A stretch of DNA of 64,000 bases from Microbacterium sp. oral taxon 186 str. F0373 (GCF_000411455.1 NZ_KE150458.1:186001-250000); one strand, 5' to 3'. Shown: positions 8,287-16,838, numbered from the stretch's first letter. Program-made: numbers and translations. Notes: generated from the sequence alone by a model not told the origin.

Positions 8287-9905
8287 GGCTGTGCTCCCAC
8301 CGACCGGTAGTGGAGCCCCCGGAACATGGCGCACTGGGCGAACAGTTCGATGCTGAGCGGTACGCCACGGCTGGCCGCAACTCGCATAGCGAGACGCAGG
8401 AGCATTTTCATGTCGCGAGGCGAGATGTCCTCGAACCCGTCAGTCAGCTCATCGACGAGCGACTTGGGAAGGGGCGTGTCGTGGATCTTCGCGAGCGTCA
8501 ACCAGACCTGGCGGGCACCTTGTCGGTCCGGCATCCGGTAGTCGATGATCGCGGCGCAGCGGGACAGGATCGCATCGTCGATGTCATCGGCCCGGTTGGT
8601 GGTCATGAAGAGTAGGCCGTCGAAGTATTCGAGAGTGCGGAGGAACTCCGCGACGATCGCGTTCTGTTCCAGGTCGTCCCCACGAGTGAGGACGAAGACA
8701 TCGGCCTCGTCCAGGAGGAGGACCGCATTCCAGCGCTTGGACCGCTTGAAGACCTTCTCCAGGTTGGCGCGCACGTCGGGCGCGGTGATGCCGAGCGAGC
8801 CGGAGTGGATGGAGTACAGCGGGCGCTTGATCACCTCCGAGTAGACCTCAGCAGTCAGCGTCTTTCCGAGACCGGGCTTCCCCTTGGCGAGGATCGTGTT
8901 GCCGCTTGACTTCCCCTCGATGATGTCGCCCGTGAAGGAGTCGATGTCTGTGGTCAGGATATCGAGGAGCTCCCGCTGATCGGCGGGGAGGATGATTCGC
9001 TCGCGGAGGTCCGGATCGTACTCGTACGCGGTGAGGTCTCGGGCATTCACGGTCATGTAGTCGTGGGATCCGAGGTCGAACACGCGAAGCCGCGTCAGCA
9101 CAGGCACGGGGGCGACGCCGTCATCGGGGAGGAGGACGGTAGGGGATGTGCCGCGCGGCGCGGGCACCTCGCTCGGGTGGGTGTCGTTGATGACTTTCCG
9201 ATTCTGGCGCGCTTCCGGTACCCGCCACGATTCCTCGTCGCGGAGGGGCGACCCAGTGAAACGGAACTGCTCCGCGAACTGCTTGGTGAGGACCGGCTGG
9301 AACGCGTCGACGGCGGCCAGATGATCAGCTTTCAACTCCTCGGTCTCCTTGTAGAGACCTTTGGACAGGAGCGCCTCCGCCGGGGTCTTCTTCGCCACGT
9401 CAGAGGGGGAAAAGTACACGTGGGCATCCGCACGTGCATCGTTCCCACGCTGGCTGGTCGCTGCAGGGTTGTCCGCGCGCAGTCGAATCCTCAGCTGCTG
9501 CTGGCTGTTCGAGTTTGAAGGCTCCTCCACCTCGACATCGACGACCAAGTACGGGTGCAGGTGCCCGTCCTGCTCGCGTCGATAGACCCAACCGTCGATG
9601 AAGCCACAGCGCAGGTACTCCACCAGGACGGAGGGAGCCGCTCTGAACGCTGGAATCTTCCCGAAGTTCCCGAGGCGCGAGGCTGCAACGGACTCAACTA
9701 CGTGGCGCGTCGCCCCGTCGCCGGTGGCCGCTGCGGCTTCAGCGAGGTCGGCGAGGATCGTGTCGCCAGCTTGGCCCGAGAGTTCATCCGTGGACAGATC
9801 GACCTTGTCGGCGCGCCAGGAGGTTGCACGCTCACGGTGTGTCGCGAGCAGGTCGCTCTTGGTGGCTGCGATGACGCGGGCGGGAACAGTCAGTGCGGCT
9901 TTCAT
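8283..9905 (-). CDS. AAA+ ATPase
   Basis: 540 residues, start fixed by motif A. The N-terminal ~325 residues are an uncharacterised substrate or adaptor region. The AAA+ module has Walker A GKPGLGKT (342-349), Walker B LLLDEAD (396-402), a sensor-1-like TTNRADDIDDAILSRC and a C-terminal lid. The pore-loop region and DDAILSR resemble classical remodelling AAA proteins. It heads the operon AAA+ / membrane protein / HerA-like ATPase. The role could be protein remodelling in a transfer or defence complex; I cannot tell which. Confidence 0.75.
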   Translation of the reverse strand: MKAALTVPARVIAATKSDLLATHRERATSWRADKVDLSTDELSGQAGDTILADLAEAAAATGDGATRHVVESVAASRLGNFGKIPAFRAAPSVLVEYLRCGFIDGWVYRREQDGHLHPYLVVDVEVEEPSNSNSQQQLRIRLRADNPAATSQRGNDARADAHVYFSPSDVAKKTPAEALLSKGLYKETEELKADHLAAVDAFQPVLTKQFAEQFRFTGSPLRDEESWRVPEARQNRKVINDTHPSEVPAPRGTSPTVLLPDDGVAPVPVLTRLRVFDLGSHDYMTVNARDLTAYEYDPDLRERIILPADQRELLDILTTDIDSFTGDIIEGKSSGNTILAKGKPGLGKTLTAEVYSEVIKRPLYSIHSGSLGITAPDVRANLEKVFKRSKRWNAVLLLDEADVFVLTRGDDLEQNAIVAEFLRTLEYFDGLLFMTTNRADDIDDAILSRCAAIIDYRMPDRQGARQVWLTLAKIHDTPLPKSLVDELTDGFEDISPRDMKMLLRLAMRVAASRGVPLSIELFAQCAMFRGLHYRSVGAQP

Positions 9906-9962
9906 GACCACCACATGCACGGTGTGATGCGGGCCCGCTGCGCTGTGCATGTGGTGGTCATG
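9903..9962. promoter_or_regulatory. Divergent motif A promoters in an 18-bp inverted repeat
   Basis: CATGACCACCACATGCAC (9903-9920) is perfectly repeated in reverse at 9945-9962, so two motif A promoters face away from each other with identical spacers and start codons. They drive the AAA+ operon leftward and the L7/L12-like gene rightward. Confidence 0.7.
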
Positions 9963-9997
9963 TCCGATCACATTGACCCTGCAGAACGCGCCTGGCG

Positions 9998-11420
9998 AGT
10001 AGTGCCCCTTAAGGTGGTGTAGCCCGCGGTGGCCGGCTCGTCGTTCCCGACGTAAGCGCGGTCACCGTGTGATCCTTCGAGAAGTCTCTTACCTCCACTC
10101 GAAAGGCATCATCACGATGACCGCACTTCATATTGTCGACCCTGCGAGCGTGCTCGCTGAAGCCCTGACCGACGCGTCGCCGGATCTGATGCGCAGCCTG
10201 CTGCAGTCCACGATCAACGCGCTGCTGTCCGCCGACGCGGATGCCGTCGTCGGCGCGGAGTGGGGTAAGCCCTCCCCGGACCGCGTCGCCCAGCGCAACG
10301 GCTACCGGCACCGCGACCTGGACACCCGGGTCGGCACCATCGACGTTCAGATCCCGAAACTGCGGCAAGGGACGTACTTCCCGGAATGGCTGCTGGAACG
10401 CCGCAAACGGGCCGAGACCGCGCTGATCACGGTCGTCGCGGACTGCTACCTCGCGGGCGTCTCGACGCGTCGGATGGACAAGCTGGTGAAGACCCTCGGG
10501 ATCCACTCGCTGTCGAAGTCGCAGGTCTCCCGGATGGCGGCCGACCTCGACGAGCACGTCGACCAGTTCCGGCACCGGCCCCTCGGCGACGCCGGCCCGT
10601 TCACGTTCGTCGCCGCCGATGCGCTGACGATGAAGGTCCGTGAGGGTGGCCGCGTGATCAATGCGGTCGTGCTGGTCGCGACCGGCGTGAACGCCGACGG
10701 GCGCCGCGAAGTCCTCGGGCTGCGGGTCGCAACGTCGGAGACCGGAGCGGCATGGAACAGCTTCTTCGCCGACCTCGTCGCTCGTGGACTCGGCGGGGTC
10801 CGCCTCGTCACCTCCGACGCTCACGCAGGTCTCGTCGAAGCGATCGCCGCGAACCTGCCCGGCGCGGTCTGGCAGCGATGCAGAACCCATTACGCGGCGA
10901 ACCTGATGTCGGTGACGCCGAAGAGCATGTGGCCGGCGGTGAAGGCGATGCTGCACTCCGTTTACGACCAGCCCGACGCTGACGCAGTGAACGCGCAGTT
11001 CGACCGGCTCCTGGACTACGTCGACGGCAAGCTCCCTGACGCGCACGACCACCTCGATACCGCCCGGGCGGACATCCTCGCGTTCACCGGGTTCCCCGAA
11101 GGGCTCTGGCAGCAGATCTGGTCCAACAACCCGAACGAGCGATTGAACCGCGAGATCCGCCGCCGCACCGACTCCGTCGGGATCTTCCCCAACCGTGACG
11201 CGATCATCCGCCTCGTCGGCGCGGTCCTCGCCGAACAGACCGACGAATGGGCCGAAGGACGCCGCTACCTCGGCCTCGACATCCTCGCCAAGTCCCGCCT
11301 CACCCTCGTCCCCGACACCGGAACGGAGGCGACCACCGACACCGTCCTCGAACTCAGCGCCTAACCGAAATCAACAGCAGAAGGATCACCGACCGCTACA
11401 CCACGTCCCGGGGCTTGACC
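9998..11420 (+). mobile_element. IS256-family element, copy 1
   Basis: 1423 bp, bounded by an 8-bp target duplication GCCTGGCG (9990-9997 and 11421-11428). The subterminal inverted repeats are related: GCCCCTTAAGGTGGTGTAGC on the left, GCCCCGGGACGTGGTGTAGC on the reversed right end. An equally long copy lies inverted at 43942-45364. Confidence 0.9.
10117..11364 (+). CDS. IS256-family (mutator-type) transposase
   Basis: 415 residues starting [16 protein letters not shown] residues are visible in [26 protein letters not shown] and the glutamate of [20 protein letters not shown]. The C-terminal pattern and length fit IS256 transposases. The predicted protein is identical to that of copy 2. A longer frame upstream exists, but MTAL is preferred because it begins the conserved N-terminus. 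Fully intact, so probably active. Confidence 0.92.
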   Translation: MTALHIVDPASVLAEALTDASPDLMRSLLQSTINALLSADADAVVGAEWGKPSPDRVAQRNGYRHRDLDTRVGTIDVQIPKLRQGTYFPEWLLERRKRAETALITVVADCYLAGVSTRRMDKLVKTLGIHSLSKSQVSRMAADLDEHVDQFRHRPLGDAGPFTFVAADALTMKVREGGRVINAVVLVATGVNADGRREVLGLRVATSETGAAWNSFFADLVARGLGGVRLVTSDAHAGLVEAIAANLPGAVWQRCRTHYAANLMSVTPKSMWPAVKAMLHSVYDQPDADAVNAQFDRLLDYVDGKLPDAHDHLDTARADILAFTGFPEGLWQQIWSNNPNERLNREIRRRTDSVGIFPNRDAIIRLVGAVLAEQTDEWAEGRRYLGLDILAKSRLTLVPDTGTEATTDTVLELSA

Positions 11421-11759
11421 GCCTGGCGCGCGTACCGTGATGGGCCGGCGCGTTACCATGCGCGCCGCGCACTCCGTAAGCGAGAGTTCATCGCGGGATG
11501 GCGGGCCCGTTCTATCCATCAGATCGCGCTCGAGCACAACGCGCGCACCGAGGGTGCCGTCGTGCCGCCAGCAATCGTGGAACTGATCGCGACCGGGAAG
11601 ATCATCCAGGCGGTCAAGGAACTGCGTTCTGCGAACGCAGGCATGCTGCTGTTCGATGCGAAGCGCATTGTCGAGCGCCTCCGAGACGAGCTCGAGCATG
11701 GCTAACGCTGCGTCGGCATCAGGGCATCGAACCGGCATCGCACCGGTCAAGGGGACGAA

Positions 11760-12374
11760 ATGAGCTGGCTTCGCGAGGGCGCGAAGGTCACCGCGACTCA
11801 TCCGGATAGGCATCTTCGTGAACACCACGGTGTCGTCCCTCGTCGGACGATCGGAACTGTGCTGAGGCGGAGTTCGTTGCATGCAGATGACACGGGCTGG
11901 CTCGTCGACTGGGGCGTGGGCGGAGACGTTCGCTGCGAAGAGTCGGAGCTCGCGCCGCCACCTCCGGACGCCGGCGACCTGCTGGGCATCTCGCGGGTCA
12001 CACGCTTCACCGAGTGCCGCTCGTGCGGCCGTCCCGGGGAGTGGGTCGACTCGCCGACCGGCGCGTGGTGGTGCCACCTCGACCACCCGGGTGACGGTCA
12101 CGACTTCGAACCGATCCTGCACTACACCGACGAACGCGCTCGGCACGATCCCGGTTGGTGGTCGGATGTGCGTCCGAAAGACCGCGACGGACTGATCCAG
12201 GTACTCTGGCGATCCGCCAGGCCCGGATTCCCACCGCTCGAACCGGACGACCCCGACTGGCCGGCCTACAGCAGTCGCGCCGAGCAGATCATCAACGCGC
12301 CATTCGGCGAGGTGAGTCGCGCTGTTCCGGATCACTCCGGCGCGGAAGCGCTCTCGACGAGGCCGACGACATGA
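11760..12374 (+). CDS. Hypothetical protein with zinc-like CxxC
   Basis: 204 residues, ribosome site AAGGGGAC before the ATG. An N-terminal beta-rich region (GAKVTATHPDRHLREHHGVV...GTVLRR) could be an SH3-like or DUF-type barrel. Near residue 86 CRSCGRPGEWV...WWCHLDH suggests a zinc ribbon. Acidic C-terminus. It overlaps the next gene by ATGA. Not recognised. Confidence 0.6.
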   Translation: MSWLREGAKVTATHPDRHLREHHGVVPRRTIGTVLRRSSLHADDTGWLVDWGVGGDVRCEESELAPPPPDAGDLLGISRVTRFTECRSCGRPGEWVDSPTGAWWCHLDHPGDGHDFEPILHYTDERARHDPGWWSDVRPKDRDGLIQVLWRSARPGFPPLEPDDPDWPAYSSRAEQIINAPFGEVSRAVPDHSGAEALSTRPTT

Positions 12375-12742
12375 GCCGGAATCGGCTATTCAACTCCCGC
12401 GACCAGATGGTCTTCAGCAGCGACCCAGAGCCGTTCGTGCGGCTGTCGGATGGGCGTCGCGGCGGCTGGGATCTCCTTTCCAATGCCGACGAGTGTTCAT
12501 CCGTTGTTGTCTGGCCTCGGCGCGCGTACATCCCAACGCCGCACAACCCCACAAGCAGGCTGTTGGCGGATTTCCGTGCCTTGCACGGTGCGAAGCGAGG
12601 CAGGATCCTCACGGACGCCGCGCTCGCATGGCGAGGGAACGTCGGGACCGCCGTGCTGAACGATGCGTACACGACCGAAGAGGCCGTGCACGCTTGCCGC
12701 GTGCTCACCCGCATCGCCGGACGACACGTCACTGCATCATGA
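12371..12742 (+). CDS. Hypothetical protein
   Basis: 123 residues, coupled by ATGA overlap to the preceding gene. Basic and soluble, with no motif I can name. A motif A promoter for the next gene follows its stop directly. Confidence 0.6.
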   Translation: MSRNRLFNSRDQMVFSSDPEPFVRLSDGRRGGWDLLSNADECSSVVVWPRRAYIPTPHNPTSRLLADFRALHGAKRGRILTDAALAWRGNVGTAVLNDAYTTEEAVHACRVLTRIAGRHVTAS

Positions 12743-12753
12743 TCCATCCGAGG

Positions 12754-12764
12754 CCGTGCATGTG
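12754..12764 (+). promoter_or_regulatory. Motif A promoter
   Basis: CCGTGCATGTG, 6 nt before the ATG at 12771. Confidence 0.65.
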
Positions 12765-12770
12765 AGTTCC

Positions 12771-12905
12771 ATGAGCACCTCGCACTCGCCTCAGTACCTC
12801 CGCCGGCGCACCATCGTGCGCACCATTTTCTGGACCCCGATCACCTTGCTTGGTTTCGGAATGATCGCCCAGGCCGTATCCAACTGGATGGCCGCTGGTG
12901 CCTGA
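12771..12905 (+). CDS. Single-helix membrane peptide
   Basis: 44 residues, too short for most gene callers but supported by motif A at the exact spacing. Basic N-terminus (QYLRRRTIVR), then one membrane helix (TIFWTPITLLGFGMIAQAV). Function unknown. Confidence 0.6.
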   Translation: MSTSHSPQYLRRRTIVRTIFWTPITLLGFGMIAQAVSNWMAAGA

Positions 12906-12944
12906 GGAGCCTCAGCGGCGTCACCCGCCGGAGGTGCGGGGGCG

Positions 12945-13313
12945 GTGCAGCGCATGATCGGCGAGGCCGCACCGGCCCCCTCTGATCGTCCAGGGGTCAT
13001 GCTGCCGATACACCTGACCGCCATCGTCGAGTCCGCGAGTCTCGGCATCACGTGCGGCAGCGTCTACCGTGCCGCGCGGTGGGATGGGACCGCATCTACG
13101 GCGGCTGACATCATCGACTGGGTTGAAGGCAACGGCGGAGCCGCCGCGTTGTCCGAGAACAGTCTGGTGGTGGTTGACCACGGTGACCTCGCGTTCGCGA
13201 GCCCTGGAAGCTGGGTGGTTCATTTACGGGGCCGTCAGTTCACGACCCTTGGAGACACCGTCGTCGATCGGGTGTTCGCTTCGCTGGTCACACCGAACGT
13301 GGAGGACGAATAA
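12945..13313 (+). CDS. Hypothetical protein
   Basis: 122 residues from GTG 12945 (ATG at 12954 is an alternative); GGAGGTGCGGGGG upstream supplies a ribosome site. The sequence TAADIIDWVEGNGGAAALSENSLVVVDHGDLAFASPGSWVV looks like a small alpha/beta fold, perhaps of the kind found on many actinophages. Directly followed by the next gene, whose GTG begins right after the TAA. Confidence 0.55.
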   Translation: MQRMIGEAAPAPSDRPGVMLPIHLTAIVESASLGITCGSVYRAARWDGTASTAADIIDWVEGNGGAAALSENSLVVVDHGDLAFASPGSWVVHLRGRQFTTLGDTVVDRVFASLVTPNVEDE

Positions 13314-13928
13314 GTGAACGCCGCTGCACTGCTCGCCACCGAGACCCGGGAGCATGAGATGACAGTCCTCCACGAGGATGGTCTCTACCGGCATATCCGC
13401 TTCGGCAGGCCGGATACTGCACTCTGGTCGTTCACTCTCACCACCTGGCCCCACCATCTCGCGATCTCTGGCGACATTGGCGACGGGTGGACGTTCTCCG
13501 ATCGAGACGACATGTTCGAGTTCTTCGGCTCCCGAAGCGACGCTGGTGTGAACCTGGCCTACTGGTGGGAGAAGCTCCCCGCCTCGCAGCGCACCGCAGC
13601 GCGGGCGTTCAGCGAGGACCGCCTACTTCGCCTGGCCGTCGAAGACATCACTGGGTGGGGGATGGTAGAACGCGACCGCGCGAGCGCCGTCGAGCATCTC
13701 CGGATGCTCTGGGCGGACTGCTCCGGAGACGAGCGAGACTATCGAAAGATCGTCAACGAGTTCACGTGGGTCCCCACCATCACCACGCACGAGGTCATCT
13801 CCGGCACGCCGATCCGGTTCCGAGACTCAGACGATTGGGACTCAGAGGAGTTCTGCCACAACTACCAGATCGCCTGCCACGCCATCGCGTTCGGTGCGCG
13901 CCGCTACCGGGAGGCACGGGGCGCATGA
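13314..13928 (+). CDS. Phage-type conserved hypothetical protein
   Basis: 204 residues from GTG 13314. The core EHEMTVLHEDGLYRHIRFGRPDTALWSFTLTTWPHHLAISGDIGDGWTFSDRDDMFEFF is a pattern I associate with hypothetical proteins of phages and prophages, function unknown. Overlaps the next gene by ATGA, so it is coupled to the Pth2-like gene. Confidence 0.65.
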   Translation: MNAAALLATETREHEMTVLHEDGLYRHIRFGRPDTALWSFTLTTWPHHLAISGDIGDGWTFSDRDDMFEFFGSRSDAGVNLAYWWEKLPASQRTAARAFSEDRLLRLAVEDITGWGMVERDRASAVEHLRMLWADCSGDERDYRKIVNEFTWVPTITTHEVISGTPIRFRDSDDWDSEEFCHNYQIACHAIAFGARRYREARGA

Positions 13929-14377
13929 CCAGCGAGCCGAAGATCCGGATCTACCTGAACACGAGCGCAAAGATGAGTCGTGGGAAAGCCGCCGCTCACG
14001 CCGTCCACGCCGCGCTGACCGCGTTCGACATCCATCCTGGGCATCCCGTCGTGGTCCTCGGCGCGAAGCCTCAGGACATCGAGCAGATGCGGACCGTCAT
14101 CCGCGACGCCGGGCGCACCGAGCTTGAGCCGGGCACTCTCACCGCCGGCACCGACTACAGCCCGTTCGTGCGCGACGACTGTGAGCGCGAGGACCGCACC
14201 TTCCATGAGGAACCGGGGGAGTGGACGTGCGACCACGGGTGCGGGGTCATCGACCGCGACTCCCCGATAACGGCACCGATCGACCCTTACGAGCGCGTCC
14301 GCCGCATCCTCGACAACACGCGGGGCCACCCCGTCGAGGAACAGGCAGCGGAAATCGTGGAACGGCTCGGGCTGTAG
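13925..14377 (+). CDS. Pth2-like peptidyl-tRNA hydrolase
   Basis: 150 residues. KMSRGKAAAHAVHAALTAF (residues ~16-34) and RDAGRTELEPGTLT (60-73) match the two signature blocks of Pth2/PTRHD enzymes, including the lysine after SRG, the aspartate of RDAGRT and the threonine of PGT. Pth2 cleaves peptidyl-tRNA to recycle tRNA and is mainly archaeal and eukaryotic. An added C-terminal portion has CDHGC and is unlike standard Pth2. The element carries a large tRNA array, so a tRNA-recycling role is plausible (inference). Coupled to the preceding gene by ATGA. Confidence 0.7.
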   Translation: MTSEPKIRIYLNTSAKMSRGKAAAHAVHAALTAFDIHPGHPVVVLGAKPQDIEQMRTVIRDAGRTELEPGTLTAGTDYSPFVRDDCEREDRTFHEEPGEWTCDHGCGVIDRDSPITAPIDPYERVRRILDNTRGHPVEEQAAEIVERLGL

Positions 14378-14386
14378 CCTCGACGC

Positions 14387-14656
14387 ATGCGTGGCACCAT
14401 CCGATCCCTCGAACAGATCACCATCGACCAGTTCGGGGAGTCGGCCGCGCAGGCGCGCGCACACATTCAGGCTGCCGTGCCCGCTGGGTATGAGCTCATC
14501 AGTGCCGTCGCTACCCAGTCGCGCGGCGGCGGTGACGTCTCCGCGCATGGGATTGCGCGCTCCACAGCCACGCGTGAGATCGAGGCGCGCGACTTCGGTG
14601 CGTTGCGCACGGCGACCCCCGAGGGGTGGCAGCTGATTTCCGTGCGCTCGGACTGA
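14387..14656 (+). CDS. Small conserved hypothetical protein
   Basis: 89 residues. TAGCCT lies 6 nt before the ATG, a host-type -10 at leaderless spacing, so the gene seems to have its own sigma-70-like promoter. The pattern YELISAVATQ...EIEARDFGALRTATPEGWQLISVRSD suggests two repeats of a small alpha-beta unit (YELIS / WQLIS). Not recognised. Confidence 0.6.
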   Translation: MRGTIRSLEQITIDQFGESAAQARAHIQAAVPAGYELISAVATQSRGGGDVSAHGIARSTATREIEARDFGALRTATPEGWQLISVRSD

Positions 14657-14663
14657 TCAAGCG

Positions 14664-14674
14664 CCGTGCATGTG
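14664..14674 (+). promoter_or_regulatory. Motif A promoter
   Basis: CCGTGCATGTG, 6 nt before the ATG at 14681. Confidence 0.65.
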
Positions 14675-14680
14675 CACGGC

Positions 14681-15193
14681 ATGAGCATCTTCGATAGCGG
14701 CGAAGTCACCTTCTTTCTCGCCTCTGTCTACTTCGCCGTGTTCATAGCCGTGCACGTGCTCGTCATCGTCATCGGTCGGCGGCTCGAGACCACGCCGCCC
14801 CGGGAAGGATCGGCGCGTGCGAGAGCGGCTACGCAGATAGCCTGCCTGCAGACGGCGAAGGCGGGATGGTTCGCCGTACTGTTCACGGTCGCCGCGATCA
14901 CGGTAGTCGATGCGACGCCGAAGCTTCCCCTGCTCGAGGTCATCACTGTCTACGGCGGCCTGATCGGCGTTTTGATCAGCGTTGCCCAGGCCGTTGACTG
15001 GTTCCGTGTGAGCGCTCGCGCGCGCGCCGCGCACCGTGAACTGCGAAGACTCACAGTCCATGAAGGTGAGGTCGCTGAGCTGGTTACGGTTCAGATGCCA
15101 CGCTCCGTCCTCGATCGGCTCCTCGACGGCGGCCGTCTCAGCACCGCTGATCTCGCAACGATCGACGCGATTGAATCGAAGGGCCAGCATTGA
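14681..15193 (+). CDS. Membrane protein, three helices
   Basis: 170 residues. Helices at ~8-33, ~65-85 and ~92-110, then a cytoplasmic tail (VSARARAAHRELRRL...). Start fixed by motif A. Stop overlaps the next start (TGATG). No family recognised. Confidence 0.6.
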   Translation: MSIFDSGEVTFFLASVYFAVFIAVHVLVIVIGRRLETTPPREGSARARAATQIACLQTAKAGWFAVLFTVAAITVVDATPKLPLLEVITVYGGLIGVLISVAQAVDWFRVSARARAAHRELRRLTVHEGEVAELVTVQMPRSVLDRLLDGGRLSTADLATIDAIESKGQH

Positions 15194-15357
15194 TGCAGCC
15201 GGGATTCTCCATCCTCACGATCCTGGGATTCGCCCTCGTCGCAATCGGCGCCGTGATGGCGCTGCGCCGCGGTCGTCCGATGTGGTGGATGGTCGCCTTC
15301 TTCGGGATTGTCCTTCTGGCGGCCGCCGCCTTCGCCGCCGTCGTGCACGCGCTCTGA
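15193..15357 (+). CDS. Two-helix membrane peptide
   Basis: 54 residues from an ATG overlapping the previous stop. Two hydrophobic helices joined by RRGRPMWW. Coupled to the preceding membrane protein, so a small subunit of the same membrane complex is possible. Confidence 0.6.
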   Translation: MQPGFSILTILGFALVAIGAVMALRRGRPMWWMVAFFGIVLLAAAAFAAVVHAL

Positions 15358-15371
15358 TCTGGAGGAGATTC

Positions 15372-15542
15372 ATGGACGTCCGCACTGCCACCGAGATCGC
15401 TACTCGAGCCCACCAGTTCATCTCGAAGATCAGCGATATTCTCACCGACGAGCCAGAGTTCGCTGCGACGAAGATCTCAGACCTGTTCGCCTCCGACGGG
15501 ACGCAACTCGCGGCAGATGCGGAACTGCTGAACGCCAGCTGA
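15372..15542 (+). CDS. Small hypothetical protein
   Basis: 56 residues with a strong ribosome site (GGAGGAG, 5 nt before the ATG). Helical, acidic. Same strand and 14 nt downstream of the previous gene, so probably in its operon. Confidence 0.6.
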   Translation: MDVRTATEIATRAHQFISKISDILTDEPEFAATKISDLFASDGTQLAADAELLNAS

Positions 15543-15562
15543 AACCTTCGGCATCCGCCGGA

Positions 15563-15573
15563 CCGTGCATGTG
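15563..15573 (+). promoter_or_regulatory. Motif A promoter
   Basis: CCGTGCATGTG, 6 nt before the ATG at 15580. Confidence 0.65.
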
Positions 15574-15579
15574 TGAGTC

Positions 15580-16077
15580 ATGAGCACTCACGCCCAGGGC
15601 GCGACTACCAAGCGTGCCGACCAGAACTTCCTGCACCGTGTTGAAGAGATTGCCTCGTTCCGAACGACCCACGGACGGCTACCATCCAGCCGAGCCAAGT
15701 CGACGCCTGAGCGGATCCTTGGCCGGTGGCTGAGCAGCGTGCGCACTACCCACCGCGGCAAGTCCGGCAAAGGACCACAGGTGGGCGCTGCACGAGTCGA
15801 GATTCTCGACAAGCTCATCCCGGGGTGGAACGACGTCGCCCCCGGTCAGGTCGCCGACGACGCGACATTCCGTGACCACCTGGATCAGGTTGTCGCCTAC
15901 CTCGCGGAGCACGGTCACATGCCGACCTTCTCGTCCGTGGACGGGAGCGCCCTTGCCAGGTGGCTCTCCCGCGTGAAGGGCGCATCGAGAGGGCGAGGAA
16001 ACATGGCCTGGAGCCCGGAGCGGGAAGTGCTCATCCGCGAGAAGCTCCCGGGCTGGTTGAGCGGAGGCCCGGAGTGA
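15580..16077 (+). CDS. Protein with two helicase-associated (HA)-like repeats
   Basis: 165 residues forming two similar ~65-residue units: F..RV.EIASFRTTHGRLPS...RILGRWLSSVR...ILDKLIPGW and F.DHLDQVVAYLAEHGHMPT...ALARWLSRVK...REKLPGW. Spacing and conserved residues (F, Y/F, HG.LP, W, W) fit the helicase-associated domain, a small DNA-binding unit known from actinobacterial helicases. Here it stands without a helicase. Overlaps the next gene by GTGA. Confidence 0.65.
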   Translation: MSTHAQGATTKRADQNFLHRVEEIASFRTTHGRLPSSRAKSTPERILGRWLSSVRTTHRGKSGKGPQVGAARVEILDKLIPGWNDVAPGQVADDATFRDHLDQVVAYLAEHGHMPTFSSVDGSALARWLSRVKGASRGRGNMAWSPEREVLIREKLPGWLSGGPE

Positions 16078-16532
16078 CCCCCGCTGCGACCTCAGCGGCA
16101 GCGCTGATCATCTTGCTGGCTATCGCCGGCGGCCTATCCACCTATCGTCGACAACGAGCAGCACGCCGAGGGGAGGACCATCCACAGGCGGTATTCCGGG
16201 GCCTCCGATGGGCTGCCGCGCTCCGCGGTTTCGCGGTGGCGACCTCGATAGCGTTCATGACGCTCATCACGCTTGCCAACCCCGAACCACTCGTCGATCG
16301 GCTCTTTCCCGGCGTAGGTGAAATCGACCGGGTTCATATCGTGCTCGCGTTCCGTGAAGTCCTCGCCATCGTTGTCGTGGGAATCGCCGTGTTCGCCGCT
16401 CTCGCTGATGGTGCCGTGACTTTCGTTCGGCCTGCGCCACTTCGCCGCGCATTCATGGGAGTCTTCAGCCTCGCCCTTGCCGGATGCACAGCGTACGGGG
16501 GGCTGTTCGTGTTCGCGCTTGCGATCAGTTGA
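16074..16532 (+). CDS. Membrane protein, about four helices
   Basis: 152 residues from GTG overlapping the previous stop. Hydrophobic spans near 5-22, 50-68, 90-112 and 128-150. No recognised family. Confidence 0.6.
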   Translation: MTPAATSAAALIILLAIAGGLSTYRRQRAARRGEDHPQAVFRGLRWAAALRGFAVATSIAFMTLITLANPEPLVDRLFPGVGEIDRVHIVLAFREVLAIVVVGIAVFAALADGAVTFVRPAPLRRAFMGVFSLALAGCTAYGGLFVFALAIS

Positions 16533-16535
16533 CCG

Positions 16536-16546
16536 CCGTGCATGTG
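16536..16546 (+). promoter_or_regulatory. Motif A promoter
   Basis: CCGTGCATGTG, 6 nt before the ATG at 16553. Confidence 0.65.
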
Positions 16547-16552
16547 GCTGAC

Positions 16553-16819
16553 ATGACCGACGCTTCGGAACAGTCCAAGGCAACCATCGAGCGGCTCGCT
16601 AGAGCGTTTGCTCAGACCGCCACTGCGCGAGAGGAGCTCGACTCCGCAGAGGACAACGTCCGCGCCCTCCTCTCGGAAGCTCTCGCGCACGGCGTCACTT
16701 GGTCGGAGATCGAGGCGATCAGTGGTGAGAGCGATCTGACAGTCCAGCATCGCTACCGGCCGTCGAACGCGCCCGGCATCACGGCCACACCTACGGTCGA
16801 CCCGCTGATTGCTCTCTGA
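16553..16819 (+). CDS. Small helical protein, possible HTH
   Basis: 88 residues. An amphipathic helix (residues 8-42) is followed by GVTWSEIEAISGESDLTVQHRYR, which could be a helix-turn-helix. Motif A fixes the start. A motif B promoter directly follows the stop. Confidence 0.55.
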   Translation: MTDASEQSKATIERLARAFAQTATAREELDSAEDNVRALLSEALAHGVTWSEIEAISGESDLTVQHRYRPSNAPGITATPTVDPLIAL

Positions 16820-16833
16820 TGCCGCAGGGGTGG
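16820..16833 (+). promoter_or_regulatory. Motif B promoter
   Basis: TGCCGCAGGGGTGG, 5 nt before the GTG at 16839 (leaderless arrangement). Confidence 0.65.
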
Positions 16834-16838
16834 AACCC

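Larger units (their letters stand above)
9960..11705 (+). pseudogene. L7/L12-C-terminal-like protein, interrupted by IS256
   Basis: The first 13 codons (MSDHIDPAERAWR) lie before the IS. Removing the IS and one 8-bp duplication restores one open frame that continues AYRDGPARYHARRALRKREF to the stop at 11703-11705, ~103 residues in total. The C-terminal half (IVELIATGKIIQAVKELR...LLFDAKRIVERL) has the signature of the ribosomal L7/L12 C-terminal domain, a binding module also found in small mobile-element proteins. Start set by motif A at 9943. No other damage is visible, so the insertion is recent. The promoter-distal part may still be read from inside the IS. Confidence 0.75.

Noticed and set aside
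10009..11052. Long minus-strand frame opposite the IS256 transposase
   Set aside because: Antisense shadow; it repeats opposite copy 2 and has no motif or ribosome site.
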